The notes beneath the pieces are model-generated. The model had not been told where the DNA came from, searched no databases, and worked only from the letters and a program-made list of their open reading frames with translations. Both the position numbers and the translations under genes were made by a program. From contig JBBDQU010000056.1 in assembly GCA_040905865.1 (NCBI GenBank), forward strand, positions 27,709 to 91,708: 64,000 nucleotides of DNA, in the 5' to 3' direction. Source of the stretch: Alphaproteobacteria bacterium (GTDB lineage: Bacteria > Pseudomonadota > Alphaproteobacteria > UBA8366 > GCA-2717185). Positions 62,823 to 64,000 of this stretch are shown piece by piece; position 1 is the stretch's first letter; each line of letters begins with the position of its first letter.

Positions 62823-63902
62823 CTATCGTTTGCGCGACCTGGGATTGTGTCCGATTCCGCGTTGGCGTCGTTGCATCTTGATGCGTCGGCGTCGCAACCG
62901 TTCTACCTGCCAGCGTTTCCGTATAAGCAAGACAGTGGCGCCGGAAGCGCGGCGAATCGCTTCCGCCGCTTCCAGTTCATCGGCGGTGACTTTACCGTTT
63001 TTGTCGATATCAACCGTTTGAATATGCACAATCTTACCGGTTTTCTTGTGTCTAAATGTCAAATCGGCAAAACGCGAACCAGGCCGGCTGTCCCCCGGTT
63101 TTCCGGTGATCGGATGTTTAAAGGCAATTCCCGGTCCCGGAATCTGCCTCTCCTTCTTGTCTTCGCCTGAGCCCTGTTCTCGCCCTCCGTCTTTATGTTC
63201 GTAGAGGGGGTTATTTCCAAGAAACCAGTCCCTTACGATATCGATTTCGTCCTTAGTCAAGTCGTTGCCACGGTTTTCATAAAAAGGGATTTCTTTCGTA
63301 ATCTCATCGAGGCTCGGCCCAAGTATGACCTGCGGCGTCTTGATTTCTGGAATCGGCCCCTTGGTGCCGGTAAAACCTCGCGGCGGCTGCGTCTGTGGCG
63401 GGGTCCTTGTCGCGGTCTCGAGGTCTTTGGGCCTTTGGTTTTCCGGCGTTCGGTTTGGCGTCAAAGGCGGCGGCGGAACCAGTGCCGGCGGTCTGTTGTG
63501 GAAATTTTCGCGGCGCCGGCGTTCATATTGCCGTCGCAATATTTCGCCCGTCCCGATTGCCGCGCCACCGCCTATCAAAAGGCCCAGCAACGGTACGGCT
63601 GGCGCGAAGGCAACCTGCGGATTCTTCGATTTTCCGCCGTCGTTTCCTTCAATCGACCCCAATTGAGATGCGAGACCATCGCCGAGTTGGGCGGATATTT
63701 CCGGGTCGCGCGCTTCGAGTTGTTGGAAAAGATCGGCGACTTCATTGACAGTGTCTTCGCCGCCGGTCTGGAGCGCGTTGGCAAGCTGGGTGGGCAGATC
63801 GCCTATCGTCGATGTCCGCAACAGGGCGTCAACCGTGCGGCGGTTTGCGGCGGCGGATTCGGCGGAGACGCGCGGCCGCATAGGCAATTGTGGGTGGCGC
63901 AT
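62823..63902 (-). CDS. Putative secreted-toxin-like protein with EF-hand-like loop
   Basis: Not a family I can name with certainty. The 359-residue protein has a helical N-terminal region (about 10-75), a short hydrophobic glycine-rich segment (near 88-108, PLLGLLIGGGAAIGTG), a proline-rich linker (about 120-185) and a C-terminal domain (about 190-340) with GKPGDSRPGSRFADLTF and KIVHIQTVDIDKNG, followed by an Arg-rich tail. Residues 298-309 (DIDKNGKVTADE) fit the calcium-binding EF-hand loop. The pattern of hydrophobic segment, proline linker and C-terminal domain recalls polymorphic toxins, whose C-terminal REase-like domains carry a similar HxxTVD strand. ATG 63902 with GGAGAAA upstream was chosen; ATG 63914 is an alternative. 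Confidence 0.7.
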   Translation of the reverse strand: MRHPQLPMRPRVSAESAAANRRTVDALLRTSTIGDLPTQLANALQTGGEDTVNEVADLFQQLEARDPEISAQLGDGLASQLGSIEGNDGGKSKNPQVAFAPAVPLLGLLIGGGAAIGTGEILRRQYERRRRENFHNRPPALVPPPPLTPNRTPENQRPKDLETATRTPPQTQPPRGFTGTKGPIPEIKTPQVILGPSLDEITKEIPFYENRGNDLTKDEIDIVRDWFLGNNPLYEHKDGGREQGSGEDKKERQIPGPGIAFKHPITGKPGDSRPGSRFADLTFRHKKTGKIVHIQTVDIDKNGKVTADELEAAEAIRRASGATVLLIRKRWQVERLRRRRIKMQRRQRGIGHNPRSRKR

Positions 63903-63916
63903 TGATTTCTCCATAT

Positions 63917-63950
63917 GGAAAAAGAAAAAGGCCGCCCCGATGGGACGGCC
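63917..63950 (-). terminator. Rho-independent terminator next to the toxin-like gene
   Basis: On the minus strand GGCCGTCCC-ATC-GGGGCGGCC (63950 down to 63930) forms a stem with one mismatch, followed directly by TTTTTCTTTTT (63929-63919). It would end transcripts coming from genes to the right of the window. The T-run abuts the start region of the toxin-like gene. Confidence 0.75.
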
Positions 63951-63963
63951 TCAGACCGCTGAC

Positions 63964-63990
63964 AAACCCCTCGCCTTTGGTGAGGGGTTT
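63964..63990. terminator. Second hairpin, tandem terminator
   Basis: AAACCCCTCGCC (63964-63975) pairs with GGTGAGGGGTTT (63979-63990), 12 bp with one G-T wobble and a TTT loop. Only a short T-run follows on either strand. It may add to the adjacent terminator. Confidence 0.55.
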
Positions 63991-64000
63991 GTGATTCAAT

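Noticed and set aside
62640..63170. 176-codon plus-strand frame across the toxin-like gene region
   Set aside because: It crosses the start of one minus-strand gene and the end of another, and has no domain or ribosome-binding site; the minus-strand frames are longer and have protein-like architecture.

Overview
The window is chromosomal DNA from a high-GC (low-to-mid 60s percent by eye) alphaproteobacterium, most likely of the Rhodospirillales or a neighbouring order. This rests on gene content and order: metX-metW, ftsE-ftsX-ydcF-plsC, argH-small lipoprotein-lysA next to a TlpA-like thioredoxin, etfB-etfA-hydroxyacyl-CoA dehydrogenase, ctaC-ctaD-ctaB-coxF-ctaG-ctaE-DUF983-SURF1-thrC-M16 peptidase, thrB-rnhA, hisS-hemA-prfA-prmC and lysC/ubiG/DUF1178/nitrilase/grxC/comF. 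Families nearly confined to Alphaproteobacteria (DUF2125, DUF4167, DUF4175, DUF1178) support it. No rRNA, tRNA, CRISPR array, transposase or integrase was found.

Layout. 1-5.9 kb: metW (cut by the left edge) and metX, divergent from a chorismate mutase-like protein, hisC and tyrA overlapping by ATGA junctions, then a DUF2125 protein. 6-9 kb: a ChaC-like gamma-glutamylcyclotransferase and the B12-dependent ribonucleotide reductase NrdJ, with two DnaA-box-like sites upstream. 9-12 kb: plsC, ydcF, ftsX, ftsE. 12-19 kb: a zinc-ribbon membrane protein, a large Gln-rich DUF4175 protein, lysA, a 42-residue LptM-like lipoprotein, argH and a TlpA-like thioredoxin. 19-24 kb: hydroxyacyl-CoA dehydrogenase, etfA, etfB, a methyltransferase-like protein, the PduO-type cobalamin adenosyltransferase, a twin-membrane-segment protein and an RraA-like protein. 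24-38 kb is more mixed: DUF4167, RecX, MmgE/PrpD, a methyltransferase, an Fe-S/acetyltransferase fusion, RecQ, a lipoprotein, a CDGSH protein, thrB, rnhA, peroxiredoxin, a DsbD/ScsB-like protein, YqgE and a RimJ-like acetyltransferase. 38-49 kb: M16 peptidase, thrC, M32 carboxypeptidase and the aa3 oxidase cluster. 49-56.5 kb: prmC, prfA, hemA, hisS, a RodZ-like protein and lysC. 56.5-62 kb: ubiG, DUF1178, small methyltransferase and acetyltransferase genes, a nitrilase-like amidase, grxC, comF and an NDUFAF5-like methyltransferase. 62-64 kb looks accessory: two unrecognised genes behind tandem terminators.

How the genes fit together. Aspartate-family biosynthesis is strongly represented (lysC, lysA, thrB, thrC, metX, metW), with aromatic steps (chorismate mutase-like, HisC, TyrA) and argH. 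Respiration is represented by a complete aa3-type oxidase core with heme O synthase, CtaG and SURF1, by ETF and by UbiG. The B12-dependent reductase and the cobalamin adenosyltransferase form a cofactor-enzyme pair.

The most unusual features are (i) a dispersed intergenic palindromic element with three copies (34.6, 58.8 and 61.0 kb), one of which supplies the stop codons of both flanking genes; (ii) a candidate toxin/partner pair at 62.1-63.9 kb, whose first gene begins directly on the T-tract of a terminator; (iii) an Fe-S protein fused to a GNAT acetyltransferase; and (iv) a chorismate mutase carrying what looks like a shrunken prephenate dehydratase-ACT remnant.
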